From Candidatus Colwelliibacteriota bacterium (lineage in GTDB: Bacteria; Patescibacteriota; Minisyncoccia; UBA6257; Colwellbacteraceae), in the NCBI GenBank assembly GCA_023228665.1, contig JALOAR010000030.1:1-5491 (forward strand): a stretch of DNA of 5,491 nucleotides, in the 5' to 3' direction. The notes under the pieces are model-generated. The model had not been told where the DNA came from and ran no database searches. It worked only from the letters and a program-made list of their open reading frames with translations. This document shows, in pieces, positions 5,139-5,491 of the stretch. Position 1 is the stretch's first letter, and every line of letters begins with the position of its first letter. The translations under genes were made by a program, and so were the position numbers.

Positions 5139-5491
5139 TTATTTGCACCTCTTTTTTAATTCATCAGCCATTTTATTAAATTCGTAGGCAACAAGCTCCA
5201 TCTCATCTCCTGACTTAATATTAAGGCGATGATCCCAATTGCCGCTTTCTAACAACTCCATGCCGTGCCTAATTTCAAGAAGGCTATTTTTCGCATTAGC
5301 AATAATAGTTTTTCCTATAATTATTGCCCACGATGAAGTCAAGACAAAATTAACCGCCATACCCATATAGAAAAAATTTATGCTTGATAGGCCGGCAGAA
5401 AAATTAAGGAAAAGAGCAGCCGACATAGCAACAAAGAAAGAACCTGGTAAAAAGCTTGCAGATATTACTTTTGTCCCAACGCTTATTCTCC
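5139..5491 (-). CDS. Membrane HAMP-domain protein lacking an output domain (N-terminus cut by window)
   Basis: The frame is open to the window edge at 5491, so the N-terminus is missing; 116 residues are visible. An internal ATG at 5426 is not taken as the start, since the coding frame and a hydrophobic helix continue upstream of it. Two hydrophobic segments (about 8-30 and 37-62) are followed by a HAMP domain at about 66-114. The second HAMP helix is clear: a SGNWDHRLNI connector, then GDE (94-96) and FNKMADEL (104-111). HAMP domains pass signals from membrane sensors to kinase, cyclase or chemotaxis-transducer domains. Here the protein ends right after HAMP (KKRCK, TAA), and the next gene is unrelated. 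It may be a stand-alone HAMP adaptor or a partner of a separate kinase. Its true length is unknown. Confidence 0.82.
   Translation of the reverse strand, partial: RISVGTKVISASFLPGSFFVAMSAALFLNFSAGLSSINFFYMGMAVNFVLTSSWAIIIGKTIIANAKNSLLEIRHGMELLESGNWDHRLNIKSGDEMELVAYEFNKMADELKKRCK

Overview
The window is an AT-rich bacterial stretch in which every gene I can support lies on the minus strand, so transcription runs from high to low coordinates. Two features suggest a Patescibacteria (CPR)-like genome. The first is a group of single-pass, membrane-anchored small proteins with domain wording I associate with that group (YGFSFSLPESW, GPQTLECAFG). The second is that most starts have weak or no Shine-Dalgarno sequence. 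This assignment is inference from remembered sequence patterns, not a search. A TGA stop used in an ATGA gene overlap fits the standard bacterial code. The 4Fe-4S ferredoxin-bearing ATPase and the NifX-like proteins suggest an anaerobic lifestyle.

Layout in the direction of transcription. At 5491-5139 is the C-terminal end of a membrane HAMP protein with no output domain. Four bases later comes a 167-residue membrane-anchored protein (5134-4631). A 47-residue lysine-rich protein follows (4586-4443), closed by a strong hairpin terminator at 4414-4437. Next is a 70-residue protein that starts at GTG behind a good ribosome binding site (4317-4105). It has some resemblance to ribosome modulation factor and has its own terminator at 4080-4103. 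A membrane-anchored two-domain protein (4019-3129) follows, and then a terminator-like hairpin at 3009-3037.

The rest (2925 to the window's low end) is one tightly packed operon of five genes: two NifX/NifB-type cofactor-binding proteins, a MinD-type ATPase carrying two 4Fe-4S motifs, a cation diffusion facilitator with an unusual six-cysteine tail, and a DUF134 helix-turn-helix regulator cut by the window edge. Gaps are 1, 4, -4 and 11 bases. The content recalls the orp-type (orange protein) clusters of anaerobic bacteria such as Desulfovibrio. A reasonable model is that the ATPase and small NifX-like proteins assemble, carry or sense a metal cluster, the transporter exports a divalent metal from the cytoplasm, and the DUF134 protein regulates the set.

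The control region at 2926-3090 is unusual: a very good sigma-70 promoter (TTGAGA, 17 bases, TGC-TACAAT) fires straight into the terminator-like hairpin, so the operon may begin with an attenuated leader. No stretch over 300 bases lacks a gene. I saw no tRNA, rRNA, CRISPR array or insertion sequence.
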